64,000 nucleotides of DNA from Arion vulgaris (lineage: Eukaryota > Mollusca > Gastropoda > Stylommatophora > Arionidae): positions 45,204,084-45,268,083 of the forward strand of contig CM036754.1 of the NCBI GenBank assembly GCA_020796225.1, given 5' to 3'. The translations under genes and the position numbers were made by a program. The number at the start of each line of letters is the position of its first letter. The stretch's first letter is position 1. Below the pieces are notes generated by a model. That model was not told the origin of the DNA. It made no database searches and worked only from the letters and a program-made list of their open reading frames with translations. Positions 1-10,400 of the stretch are shown here, one piece after another.

Positions 1-166
1 ATAATCGACACTCAAGGCGCAGAGCATGAGGAGGCCAAAAACACGATGGATAGATAACATCTCAGAGTCAATGCGAAAGCATGGACTGACAACGTCAAGC
101 GCAACACACCTGGAACAAGATAGAAAACTAAATCTCCCTACGACGCTTCACGGCAAATGTGGATGA
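1..166 (+). pseudogene. LINE reverse-transcriptase C-terminal remnant
   Basis: Frame 2 reads through RRPKTRWIDNISESMRKHGL and ends at a TGA at 164-166. The R/K-rich RPKTRW-D-I tail followed by a short Gln-Asp-Arg segment is the usual C-terminal end of APE-type LINE ORF2 proteins. Only this tail is in the window, so the element runs off the left edge. It is interpreted as a decayed or truncated copy. Confidence 0.6.
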
Positions 167-180
167 GATAAAATAATTTA

Positions 181-372
181 AGTCACATAGTCGAGGGAGA
201 AAGTCACATAGTCGAGGGAGAAAGTCACATGGTCGAGGGAGAAAGTCCAATAGTCGAGGGAGAAAGTCACATAGTCGAGGGAGAAAGTCACATAGTCGAG
301 GGAGAAAGTCACATAGTCGAGGGCGATAGTCACACAGACGAGGGAGATAATCACGCAGACGAGGGAGATAGT
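181..372. repeat. 21-bp minisatellite, left block
   Basis: About nine copies of a 21-bp unit built around agtcgagggagaaagtcac. The unit is close to the 21-bp unit at 1748-2665 (agtcgaggtagataatcac). A LINE remnant lies between the two blocks, suggesting one array split by an insertion. Because 21 is a multiple of 3, both strands read open (minus frame repeats PRLCDFL); this is not taken as coding. Confidence 0.9.
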
Positions 373-411
373 GTTTCACACAGTCTATCTTTTCTTCCAT
401 CCTTTTTTACA

Positions 412-531
412 TCACAGCGTTAGGATAAGAAGACATTTCTTGAACGGGCATTTGTGTTCGCTTCGTAAACAAATGTTTTTCATTACCTCTGTTATCTCTG
501 AGGTCCACCTTTTGTGTGACCGACCTTTTTC
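412..531 (-). pseudogene. LINE ORF C-terminal end (distal part of a split LINE)
   Basis: The minus strand reads KGRSHKRWTSEITEVMK and continues to a stop at 412-414. This matches the RGRP-KRW-D-I C-terminus of APE LINEs. It belongs with 1577-1740, which carries the preceding part of the same protein; the two parts are separated by the 49-bp array. Frame is kept here but the element is 5'-truncated. Confidence 0.6.
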
Positions 532-1576
532 TGTTGTATCCATTGTATCGGAGTAACATTGCTCTTTGAGGTGCACTGTCTGCTGTATCCATTATATCGG
601 AGTAACATTGCTCTTTGAGGTGCACTGTCTGTTGTATCCATTGTATCGGAGTAACTTGTCTTTAGTGCACTGTCTTGTATCCATTATTCGAGTAACATTG
701 CTCTTTGAGTGTACTGTCTGTTGTATCCATTATATCGAGTAACATTGCTCTTTGAGGTGTACTGTCTGTTGTATCCATTATATCGGAGTAACATTGCTCT
801 TTGAGGTGCACTGTCTGTTGTATCCATTGTATCGAGCAACATTGCTCTTTGAGGTGCACTGTCTGTTGTATCCATTATTCGGTAACATTGCTCTTTGAGG
901 TGCACTGTCTGTTGTATCCATTGTATCGAGCAACATTGCTCTTTGAGTACACTGTCTGTTGTATCCATTATATCGATAACATTGCTCTTTGAGGTGCACT
1001 GTCTGCTGTATCCATTATATCGGAGTAACATTGCTCTTTAGGTGACTGTCTGTTGTATCCATTGTATCGAGTAACATTGCTCTTTGAGTGACTGTCTGTT
1101 GTATCCATTATATCGATAACATTGCTCTTTGAGGTGCACTGTCTGTTGTATCCATTATATCGGAGTAACATTGCTCTTTGAGGTGCACTGTCTGTTGTAT
1201 CCATTATATCGGAGTAACATTGCTCTTTGAGGTGCACTGTCTGTTGTATCCATTATATCGGAGTAACATTGCTCTTTGAGGTGCACTGTCTGTTGTATCC
1301 ATTATATCGGATAACATTGTCTTTGAGTGCACTGTCTGTTGTATCCATTATATCGATAACATTGCTCTTTAGTGACTTCTGTTATCCATTATATCGAGTA
1401 ACATTGCTCTTTGAGGTGCACTGTCTGTTGTATCCCTTATATCGGAGTACATTGCTCTTTGAGGTGCACTGTCTGTTGTATCCATTATATCGAGGTAACA
1501 TATGCTCTTGAGGTGCACTGTCTGTTGTATCCATTGTATCGAGAGTAACATTGCTCTTTGAGGTCACTGTCTGTTG
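532..1576. repeat. 49-bp minisatellite derived from LINE coding sequence
   Basis: About 21 copies of a 49-bp unit containing ttgctctttgaggtgcactg. Copies around 1160-1310 are nearly identical; those from 660 to 1120 and 1320 to 1560 have many one-base losses. On the minus strand the unit translates as part of PQRAMLLRYNGYN, which fits between the LINE segments on either side (WFGHISRLP on the right, KGRSHKRW on the left). The array therefore looks like an internal expansion of a LINE ORF. Confidence 0.9.
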
Positions 1577-1740
1577 GTAATCTGCTTATGTGACCGAACC
1601 ATTTAATTTGTTGTTTCTGATGAAGTCTAGTACTGATGTTGTACCCATTTTATTCTTGATGTCTTTATTTCTAATACGGTCTCTTCTGATACTCCAGAAT
1701 TCTGCATAGACTGTCATCTCTGTCGTGACTAGTTTTCTCA
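1577..1740 (-). pseudogene. LINE reverse-transcriptase fragment (proximal part)
   Basis: Minus strand: RDRIRNKDIKNKMG, then LDFIRNNKL, then after a one-base shift WFGHISRLP. This is the typical stretch downstream of the RT domain of APE-type LINEs (RDRIRN-DI, KL-WFGHI-R). The protein continues, after the 49-bp array, in 412-531. It contains at least one frameshift and no start, so it is a relic. Confidence 0.65.
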
Positions 1741-1747
1741 TTGTTCA

Positions 1748-2665
1748 CAGTCGAGGTAGATAATCACACAGTCAGGTAGATAGTCACAGTCGAGGTAGAT
1801 AATCACACAGTCGAGGTAGATAATCACTCGTCGGTAGATAATCACTCAGTCGAGGAAGATAGTCACACAGTCGAGGTAGATAATCACACAGTCGATGTAG
1901 GTAATCACACAGTCGAGGTAGATAATCACACAGTCGAGGTAGGTAATCATACAGTCGAGGTAGATAATCATACAGTCGAGGTAGATAATCACACAGTCGA
2001 GGTAGATAATCACACAGTCGAGGAGATAATCACAGTCGAGGTAGATAATCACACAGTCGAGGTAGATAACCACACAGTCGAGGGAGATAATCACACAGTC
2101 GAGGTAGATAATCACACAGTCGAGGTAGATAATCACTCAGTCGAGGTAGATAGTCACACAGTCGAGGTAGATAATCACACAGTCGAGGTAGATAGTCACA
2201 CAGTCGAGGTAGATAATCACACAGTCGAGGTAGGTAATCATACAGTCGAGGTAGATAATCATACAGTCGAGGTAGATAATCACACAGTCGAGGTAGATAA
2301 TCACACAGTCGAGGTAGGTAATCATACAGTCGAGGTAGATAATCACACAGTCGAGGTAGATAATCACTCAGTCGAGGTAGATAGTCACACAGTCGAGGTA
2401 GATAATCACACAGTCGAGGTAGATAATCACTCAGTCGAGGTAGATAGTCACACAGTCGAGGTAGATAATCACACAGTCGAGGTAGATAGTCACACAGTCG
2501 AGGTAGATAATCACACAGTCGAGGTAGATAATCACACAGTCGAGGTAGGTAATCATACAGTCGAGGTAGATAATCACACAGTCGAGGTAGATAATCATAC
2601 AGTCGAGGTAGATAATCATACAGTCGAGGTAGATAATCATACAGTCGAGGTAGATAATCACACAG
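1748..2665. repeat. 21-bp minisatellite, right block
   Basis: About 43 copies of a 21-bp unit around agtcgaggtagataatcac, with variants (ggtaggtaatcat, cactcag, tagtcac) recurring in blocks, which implies multi-unit duplication. A 232-residue minus-strand frame (CDYLPRL repeated) is open only because 21 is divisible by 3 and the unit lacks stops. Confidence 0.95.
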
Positions 2666-2844
2666 AAGAAATGTAACAATAGACATATAATGACAGCAAC
2701 TAAGAACAATAACAATAAAGATATGCAATAGTTTAATAATACAGTGTTACTAATATCTACAACTATCATCTAGTGTGTGTATGTATGTGCAGGAATACAT
2801 AAGCATACAAGAACGACAATGCAATTAACAACATCTGTGCTAGT

Positions 2845-3295
2845 CATCATCATCATCATCATCAAATAACTTGTCCTGAGCAGAACTTTGCCACCTTAAC
2901 AGTCAATCTGAATGTTTCTCTCTCGTATAGGCCAGATGTTCTGCCTCTGCAGCGGTCATGCTCAAACCATCAGTTACATCCTGAATCCATCTTCTCCGTG
3001 GTCTTCCCCTTCTCCTCTTTGCCGGGATGTCTCCTTCCTTGATGGTCTTTCCACCCCTTCGTGTCTCTTCATATGTCCAAAATACTTTTTTCTACATCCT
3101 ATTTGTAGCATCAGCCAGTTTTCTTTGATTTTAATTTCTTTCTGGATAGATCTATTTGTTCTCTTCTCTGTCTATGATATACGGAAGACTCTTCTATAAC
3201 ACTTATATTCATTTGCACTTATATTCCTTCCCATTGCCTTGTTAAATATCCATGCTTCACACCCATATGTACTAGTACAATAACTTCTCTGACAA
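2845..3295 (-). pseudogene. LINE 3' end, family A
   Basis: Minus strand: GCEAW-FNKAMG, YKCYRRVFRIS, EKRTNRSIQKEIKIKENWLM, then YFGHMKRHEGVE and a DG-R tail, ending in a CAT/ATG microsatellite at 2848-2863. Several in-frame stops. The same family occurs on the plus strand at 20180-20962 and 32500-36262, where the downstream gttctgctcaggacaag block is also shared. Confidence 0.65.
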
Positions 3296-3346
3296 CTAAA
3301 AACTAACTGATACACTTCTTCAATTCTACAATTTCAACACCTTCTT

Positions 3347-3525
3347 GCATGGGCGTACACATCGGTTTTTCCAGGGAGGGCTAAAATGATAAAAAAGTTC
3401 AGTTGATAGTTTACTAGTCTTAAATAGAGAAATTCTCATACAATTTTTTAGCAAAAAATTCATTTTCCAGGGGGGATGGGGCATTTTCCCCTTCACCCCT
3501 TGTCTTAACGTATAGACGCCCATGC
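3347..3525. repeat. Short inverted-repeat-bounded segment (MITE-like?)
   Basis: gcatgggcgt at 3347-3356 is repeated inverted as acgcccatgc at 3516-3525, bounding a 179-bp segment with a G/C-rich middle. Size and symmetry would suit a small non-autonomous DNA element, but the inverted repeat is only 10 bp and I see no clear target duplication, so this is tentative. Confidence 0.2.
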
Positions 3526-3756
3526 CTTTTTGGTATGCTATAAATATTTGATCTCGTACTGAAATCTGGGTCTTCACAAACAAACTACAAAATGTGAATC
3601 GAAATAGAAAACTCACATTCAATTATCTATCAGCTCTCTCTGAAATAATGAGATACTATGAGAGTTTAATACCCTCCCATTCCCACCTCCTCCCCACCAT
3701 CCTAGTTACAGCACTTCCGTATTAGGCCGAGACCCAAACAAAGTTGTTTATGTTTT

Positions 3757-4348
3757 GTTATGCCCCCTAAGTTAGGTATAGTTACAGATATGGTTACGTT
3801 CTCTTAGCTAGATATGGTTACAAGTTTGCTTATCTCCCTAAGTTAGGTATAGTTACAGATATGGTTACGTTCTCTTAGCTAGATATGGTTACAAGTTTGC
3901 TTATCTCCCTAAGTTAGGTATAGTTACAGATATGGTTACGTTCTCTTAGCTAGATATGGTTACAAGTTTGCTTATCTCCCTAAGTTAGGTATAGTTACAG
4001 ATATGGTTACGTTCTCTTAGCTAGATATGGTTACAAGTTTGCTTATCTCCCTAAGTTAGGTATAGTTACAGATATGGTTACGTTCTCTTAGCTAGATATG
4101 GTTACAAGTTTGCTTATCTCCCTTAGTTAGGTATAGTTACAGATTTGGTTATTCCCCCTTAGTTATGTATAATTACAGATTTGGTTATGTCCCCTTAGTT
4201 AGGTATAGTTACACACTTTTTTTATCTCCTTAGTTACGTATAGTTACATATTTACTTATCCCCCTCAGTTAGGTATGGTTACAGATTTGGTTATGTCCCC
4301 TTAGTTATGTATAGATACAGATTTGCTTATGCCCCTTAACTATGGTTA
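3757..4348. repeat. 71-bp minisatellite with about 36-bp half-units
   Basis: Five near-identical 71-bp units (3760-4125), each made of two diverged halves: gttaggtatagttacagat and tagctagatatggttacaag. From 4130 to 4345 the array continues as single half-units of 35-36 bp. This shows a simple two-step hierarchy: an old about 36-bp repeat, then recent amplification of a dimer. Confidence 0.9.
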
Positions 4349-4943
4349 ACAGAAGTATCTACATAAAACGTTCCTGTCTGTTGTTGTGTTAAAGAAACTG
4401 TCTTAATCTCACCGAACTACTGTGACAATCTACATCTCGTGAGGATGTTTAACGCTTACAGTCATCAAATTATGCACGCACATGATAGTGATGTGTAGTA
4501 TTTAGTGACGAGTAGAATCTTCTTGGAGCTTGAAGATGATTAAAGATTCGAGGCGTTGGTATGATCTGTGGCGTCGGGTGGTGAAATCTTGACTGTGTGC
4601 TTGAAGATGAGTGTTGAATCGAGACGTTGTTTTGATCTGTGGCGTCGGGTGGTGAAATCTAGACTGAACATTACTTGTCAACTTAGCTTTCAATTGATAT
4701 ATGCACCTTTGCTGGACATGACACATTTGACGTGTTTGATTGACAAATAGAGGCTCTCGTCTTAAGATATGTACTCGCTGTCTGTGTGTGAGGTATCGAA
4801 GTTTGTAAACTAAATTGAAGAATCGATCTTTTAAAAGAATATACAACATTCAATACTAAATATTCAACAAAGTAATATGCTGATTTGTTGGTTGCGTTAT
4901 ACAAAGCTGGCGTTGGCGATAATGATGAAGATTAACCTTGGTT
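4349..4943. other. 3' flank of His-rich gene 1; a local duplication only
   Basis: No convincing gene. It includes an imperfect direct duplication (about 4545-4600 and 4610-4665, sharing gatctgtggcgtcgggtggt). It would contain the 3' UTR of the minus-strand gene at 4944-5234, but no strong polyadenylation signal could be assigned. Confidence 0.4.
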
Positions 4944-5234
4944 TTATCCAGGTGCTGGAGCGATTCCACCCCCAGCAGCAGCAACAGCAGCATTTCCGTT
5001 GTTTTGATTCTGATTCGCTAGCAGCATGGTTAGGAGGAGAGGAATGAGGCCGTTACCACCGCCTCCTCCGCCTCCTCCGCCTCCACCGTGGCCTCCTCTA
5101 TGATGATGTCTGTGCATCATAGTGCGGTGATGACCGTGGTGGTGATGGTGCCAATGAGCTTGGGCAACGTCAAACATGAGATTGCAGACAACAAGTACAA
5201 GACAAATCATACTTAGTGTTGTTGATATTTTCAT
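4944..5234 (-). CDS. Small secreted His/Gly-rich protein (copy 1)
   Basis: A 96-residue protein. Residues 1 to about 26 form a signal peptide (short basic start, CLVLVV core, DVAQA cleavage region), so secretion is predicted. Then comes a His-rich stretch (HWHHHHHGHH, HRHHH), an 11-Gly run, the hydrophobic core LIPLLLTMLLANQ, and an Asn/Ala/Gly tail ending APAPG. Paralogues lie on the same strand at 24203, 38797 and 61327; the core is the best-conserved part. His clusters suggest binding of divalent metals, which is inference. The start is the first ATG after TATAAATA at 5509-5516, and its context is good (aaaATGaaa). The 5' leader carries a 15-bp repeat. This copy has more Gly and less Ser/His than the others and is the most diverged. 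I do not recognise a named family. Confidence 0.75.
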   Translation of the reverse strand: MKISTTLSMICLVLVVCNLMFDVAQAHWHHHHHGHHRTMMHRHHHRGGHGGGGGGGGGGGNGLIPLLLTMLLANQNQNNGNAAVAAAGGGIAPAPG

Positions 5235-5238
5235 TGTT

Positions 5239-5335
5239 GGTTGTGTCTTCCTTGGTTGCGTCTTCCTTGGATGTGTATTCCTTGACTGTGTCTTCCTTGG
5301 CTATGTCTTTTCTGCCTGTGTCTTCCCAAGTTGTT
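5239..5335. repeat. 15-bp repeat in the leader of His-rich gene 1
   Basis: Six degenerate copies of a 15-bp unit (gtcttccttggctgt-like) directly upstream of the start codon of the gene at 4944-5234. On the minus strand it reads as KEDT-type pentapeptides in a frame that overlaps the real start, but its only ATG (5502) lies too close to the TATA box to be in the transcript. Confidence 0.75.
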
Positions 5336-5508
5336 TGTTGTTCTTTGATGAAGTGTTTTGACTCAGAACTGGACTCACTAACAAACACTAGAGTCACAAG
5401 ACACCTTCCAGATGACGACACGAAGCGAGGAACCAAAACGTCAAGTACAGAACCACAACACACCACCAGATGAGGACAAGAAGTGAGGAACCTAATCGTC
5501 AAATGTCA

Positions 5509-5516
5509 TATTTATA
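5509..5516 (-). promoter_or_regulatory. TATA box of His-rich gene 1
   Basis: TATAAATA on the minus strand, about 275 bp upstream of the ATG at 5234. The same octamer sits at comparable distances upstream of all three paralogues, which supports it as the core promoter. Confidence 0.55.
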
Positions 5517-6246
5517 CTGATCTGTCCAACGATGCACAACTTCAACAGCACATTGTCAGCCCACCCACAAAAACGTTTGAACAAAACTCAATCAACATTG
5601 ACTAATCATTCCGCCATTTTATTGCCTCGGTTCAAACCAAAAATATTCAAGTACATGGAACATTAACAATCTCAGCTTTTCACCTTTTTTAAATTCTATC
5701 AATCACAAATTAACAAAGATCGAATCTAGGTCAAATAGTTTTAATTATATGATGACCTGGTATTGAGAACGCGCGTGATCCAGTGAGAATAAAGTGTGAA
5801 GAGAATTGCGAGTAGTTATATTGTATGGAATGATGTCGATGTAGTTCATTAATTCTTGTCTGTATTTGAAGTTAGTTGTATCTATTCTTCTGTGTTGTTT
5901 TGTGAAGGTAGCTTTTTACACCTGTGTTCTTTTGATGAGTTTCTGGTATACAGCAACCTCACATTATAGTTAGACTGTATAGTTGTAGGTAATGGTGTGT
6001 AGTGTTTTCCTTGTTTTAATAGCGAACACAATCAATGTCAATGAAATGACGTATGTCTGTCTGTCTCTTCAATGGACCTGGTGTGACACTCTACTAATTC
6101 TCGCAAACTGTGACTTAAAAATGTACTGTGTTGTGTTTGTCGAAGATTGTGTTTGGTATGTTTAAGTCATGTACATATTTAAGTCGAAGGGGAAAACAAA
6201 GTAAAAAACTGGCTAAAGAAATCCAGACGAGTAGATATATGCTGAC
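5517..6246. other. Intergenic, no feature seen
   Basis: AT-rich sequence without a coding frame, repeat array or recognisable transposon. Confidence 0.4.
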
Positions 6247-6394
6247 TAGACATGTAGACAAGACGCTGTGACATGAAGACAAGACGTTCAGACAATGGAG
6301 GCAAGACGTTGAGACATGGAGACAAGACGTTCAGACATGGAGACAAGACATTGAGTCATGGAGACATGGAGACAAGACGTTGAGACATGGAGAT
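6247..6394. repeat. 21-bp minisatellite (gacatggagacaagacgttg)
   Basis: About seven degenerate copies of agacatggagacaagacgtt plus one base. It is unrelated in sequence to the 21-bp unit at 181-2665. Confidence 0.85.
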
Positions 6395-6532
6395 ATTACA
6401 ATCAAATACACAACAGGCTGCATTGCTACAGTCTAGACGAGTAAACAATAATCGAAAAGGGAAGGAAAATTTGGTTCAAAACATGAGGTGATGAAAGTTG
6501 ATAAATTGGGTCAAGAAGTGCACAAACATACC

Positions 6533-6825
6533 GTCTGCCTTGAGTACTTGGGCCTGCCTGGAGTGCTGGGTCTGCCTTGAGTACTTGGGCCTGCCTGGAG
6601 TGCTGGGTCTGCCTTGAGTACTTGGGTCTGCCTGGAGTACTTGGGTCTGCCTGGAGTACTTGGGTCTGCCTGGAGTGCTGGGTCTGCCTTGAGTACTTGG
6701 GTCTGCCTGGAGTGCTGGGTCTGCCTGGAGTGATGGGCCTGCCTGGAGTGCTGGGCCTGCCTGGAGTGCTGGGTCTGCCTGGAGTGCTGGATCTGCCTGG
6801 AGTGCTGGGTCTGTCTGAGTGCTCG
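6533..6825. repeat. 18-bp minisatellite (ctgcctggagtgctgggt)
   Basis: Sixteen copies of an 18-bp unit with two alternating variants (ctgcctggagtgctgggt and ctgccttgagtacttggg). The same family recurs at 7717-7862. Frames stay open on both strands because 18 is divisible by 3. Confidence 0.93.
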
Positions 6826-6934
6826 GTACATTCTTATTGGCTCTCATCTGTTGGGAATGGAGAAACGTCTCTAAATTAAAATCTCCAATATGCAATAAAG
6901 ATCAATCACACCCCCACTGACAGGAAATGTTGTT

Positions 6935-7182
6935 CTTCATCTTCTTCTTCGAACGCTCCATATCAACCACTTGTTATTGTTAAACCACTCTTTGTGATTT
7001 GTATGTGATCTGAGCCTAAGAGCAGTTGTACGTTGTGCCAGTTATGCGCCCACAAGCAGGCCAGCACATCGGATTTCTGCGACGCTTTTTATTTACTAGG
7101 GCAGTTTCCCTAGACCCCTACCTGAGTAATCTCGTACGATATGTCTATTAGGTGACAGTGTTACTATTCTTAGCTCTCCTTG
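6935..7182 (-). mobile_element. SINE, family B (minus strand)
   Basis: Read on the minus strand this matches the plus-strand copy at 20333-20611 along its length: head with agaatagtaacac, a cctagtaaataaaa block, gcgcataactggcacaac, caaatcacaaagagtggttt and a (GAA)n tail at the left end. The 250-280-bp size, A-rich simple tail and dispersed copies suit a SINE. Its 5' head passes directly into the 20-bp array at 7178-7383. Confidence 0.65.
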
Positions 7183-7383
7183 ATGCCCCGACAACACACT
7201 TGATGCCCGACAACACCTGGCCCCGACAACACACTTGATGCCCCAACAACACATGATGCCCCGACAACACACTTGATGCCCGACAACACTGATGCCCGAC
7301 AACACACTTGATGCCCCGACAACACACTTGATGCCCCGACAACACACTTGATGCCCCGACAACACTGATGCCCGACAACACAC
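7178..7383. repeat. 20-bp minisatellite at the head of a SINE
   Basis: About ten copies of acttgatgccccgacaacac. The unit aligns with the 5' head of SINE family B as seen in the intact copy at 20333 (cttgtgaaccccagcaac, minus sense) and begins exactly where the SINE head should be. It therefore appears to be an expansion of the SINE head. Confidence 0.9.
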
Positions 7384-7463
7384 AGGCGAAAGGAAATGTT
7401 AAATAATGATACAGTTTCATACTTTTAGTTTTCAAGTGAGCCCCAGCCGGTGCTACGGAGCTC

Positions 7464-10400
7464 ATGCATTCTCGTCTGGCACTTTATGGTTGTCGAAAGT
7501 TGACAATGGATATGGGGGATGTTCTACAGCGGCTTGGAGATGTCTTGTTGGAGGAGGACACTAAAATTGATGTTGAATCGATCCAGCGATTTCAGGAGTT
7601 TGCATGTTGTAAGTAGTACTGGATGCTTGAGGGCAGAGAGAGAGTGTGTTTAACTAGCGAGCCACAGGAACCATCGAGTAGCATACCTTCGACATATTTT
7701 TGGGGAGTTGGTTAGCACCTGGGTCTGTCTGAGTGCTGGGTCTGTCTGGAGTGCTGGCTTTTCTGGAGTGATGGGTCTGTCTCGAGTACTGGGTCTGTCT
7801 GGAGTGCTGGGTCTGTCTGGAGTGCTGGGTCTGTCTGGAGTGCTGGGTCTGTCTGGAGTGTTGTGACGTCGGTTTAGTAATAAATAACTTTCTTCTCCTT
7901 CAGCAATTGATAATTGATTGATTGATTGATTCATTCATTCATTTATTGATTTATTGATTGATTGATTAATAGGACCGTCATAATTGCACTTCGGTGAGAA
8001 ACCGTGTGTGCTCCCATCTCTTTCTTACACCACAGTAAGATCTCAGCTGCAGTACGCCAGCTCCGTATCATCAGTGAGGTTCCCCAATATAATATTGAAG
8101 ATGGTGAAGGTATTTATGTGGACATTTAAAAAAAAAAATCTTTTCTAATGAATCTTGCCCAGACAGCGACTTTCCATCCTGCTCTTTTCCATTTTAAACT
8201 GCCAAGGGTTTTTTTACGTGCTAAAATTGAACACAGGAACTATGTTTTATCGTCCGTCTCCGATAGGACTAGGAACTCGATCTCACCTACTCTGAGATAA
8301 AGAATCTCTGGGGAAAAAATATCCCGATGACTCCACGAGGGATCTTTGCAGAAGACGAGCACATATTCTCTACGTCACAGAGACCCCATGCAGCAATCTC
8401 TGGCATCAGCTAATCAACTGTCGACCACAAACTGGGCAGTCAGCTTTATCAACTGTCGACCACAAACTGGGCATCAGCTTAATCAACTGTCGACCACAAA
8501 CTGGGCAGTCACAATCAACTGTCGACCACAAACTGGGCAGTCAGCTTAATCAACTGTCGACCACAAACTGGACAGTCAGCTTAATCAACTGTCGACCACA
8601 AACTGGGCAGTCAGCTTAATCAACTGTCGACCACAAACTGGACAGTCAGCTTAATCAACTGTCGACCACAAACTGGGCAGTCAGCTTAATCAACTGTCGA
8701 CCACAAACTGGACAGTCAGCTTAATCAACTGTCGACTACAAACTGGACAGTCAGCTTAATCAACTGTCGACCACAAACTGGGCAGTCAGCTTAATCAACT
8801 GTCGACCACAAACTGGGCAGTCAGCTTAATCAACTGTCGACCACAAACTGGGCAGTCAGCTAAATCAACTGTCGACCACAAACTGGGCAGTCAGCTTAAT
8901 CAACTGTCGACCACAAACTGGGCAGTCAGCTTAATCAACTGTCGACCACAAACTGGGCAGTCAGCTTAATCAACTGTCGACCACAAACTGGACAGTCAGC
9001 TTAATCAACTGTCGACCACAAACTGGGCAGTCAGCTTAATCAACTGTCGACCACAAACTGGGCAGTCAGCTTAATCAACTGTCGACCACAAACTGGACAG
9101 TCAGCTTAATCAACTGTCGACTACAAACTGGACAGTCAGCTTAATCAACTGTCGACCACAAACTGGGCAGTCAGCTAAATCAACTGTCGACCACAAACTG
9201 GGCAGTCAGCTTAATCAACTGTCGACCACAAACTGGGCAGTCAGCTTAATCAACTGTCGACCACAAACTGGGCAGTCAGCTTAATCAACTGTCGACCACA
9301 AACTGGGCAGTCAGCTTTATCAACTGTCGACCACAAACTGGGCAGTCAGCTTAATCAACTGTCGACCACAAACTGGGCAGTCAGCTTTATCAACTGTCGA
9401 CCACAAACTGGGCAGTCAGCTTTATCAACTGTCGACCACAAACTGGACAGTCAGCTTAATCAACTGTCGACCACAAACTGGGCAGTCAGCTTTATCAACT
9501 GTCGACCACAAACTGGGCAGTCAGCTTTATCAACTGTCGACCACAAACTGGGCAGTCAGCTTAATCAACTGTCGACCACAAACTGGGCAGTCAGCTTAAT
9601 CAACTGTCGACCACAAACTGGGCAGTCAGCTTTATCAACTGTCGACCACAAACTGGGCAGTCAGCTTAATCAACTGTCGACCACAAACTGGGCAGTCAGC
9701 TTTATCAACTGTCGACCACAAACTGGGCAGTCAGCTTAATCAACTGTCGACCACAAACTGGGCAGTCAGCTAAATCAACTGTCGACCACAAACTGGGCAG
9801 TCAGCTTAATCAACTGTCGACTACAAACTGGACAGTCAGCTTAATCAACTGTCGACCACAAACTGGGCAGTCAGCTTTATCAACTGTCGACCACAAACTG
9901 GGCAGTCAGCTTAATCAACTGTCGACCACAAACTGGGCAGTCAGCTTCAGGTCTGTCAGATTTCACCAAAGCTTAGTTTTTAGGTGGACTGGATGTGGAC
10001 ACATGCTGTTTCTCATCTCACCCAGAAGATGTCAGTCTTGCAGAAGAGGTTCCGGTGTCTGTTCCACCTGTTAACACTGGCAGAAGGTTAGTAGAACTTC
10101 GTGTTCTCTTGTTACAATATACTTGAAACTACCTATAACTGATGTGTTCCTGTATGTTATATGTGGGCACTTGTATGTATGTATGCTGTTGTTTCGTCTC
10201 ATATATACAAGCACATAAAGCTTATCGCACGTGTTTATACAAACACTGATCGAATCTGACCTGATTATTTTCTGTTCAACAGTCGACGCTGCTTATGAAA
10301 GACATAGTTTAGTGAAGCTTTTTTTGTGGAGAAATAGCTGGTAATGTTCTGAAAAACGCTCGTCAGTGAGACTAGGCAATTAGGGCTGTAAGAAATGAAG

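Noticed and set aside
2030..2728. 232-codon CDYLPRL-repeat frame
   Set aside because: Translation of the 21-bp array, open because the period is a multiple of 3; no signal peptide or flanking coding sequence.
5170..5502. 110-codon minus frame overlapping the start of His-rich gene 1
   Set aside because: Its ATG lies 7 bp from the TATA box, so it is probably not in the transcript; the KEDT repeats come from the 15-bp leader repeat.
8405..9944. CRISPR-like array of regular repeats
   Set aside because: Units are contiguous without unique spacers, and the genome is clearly eukaryotic; the same applies to the other arrays.
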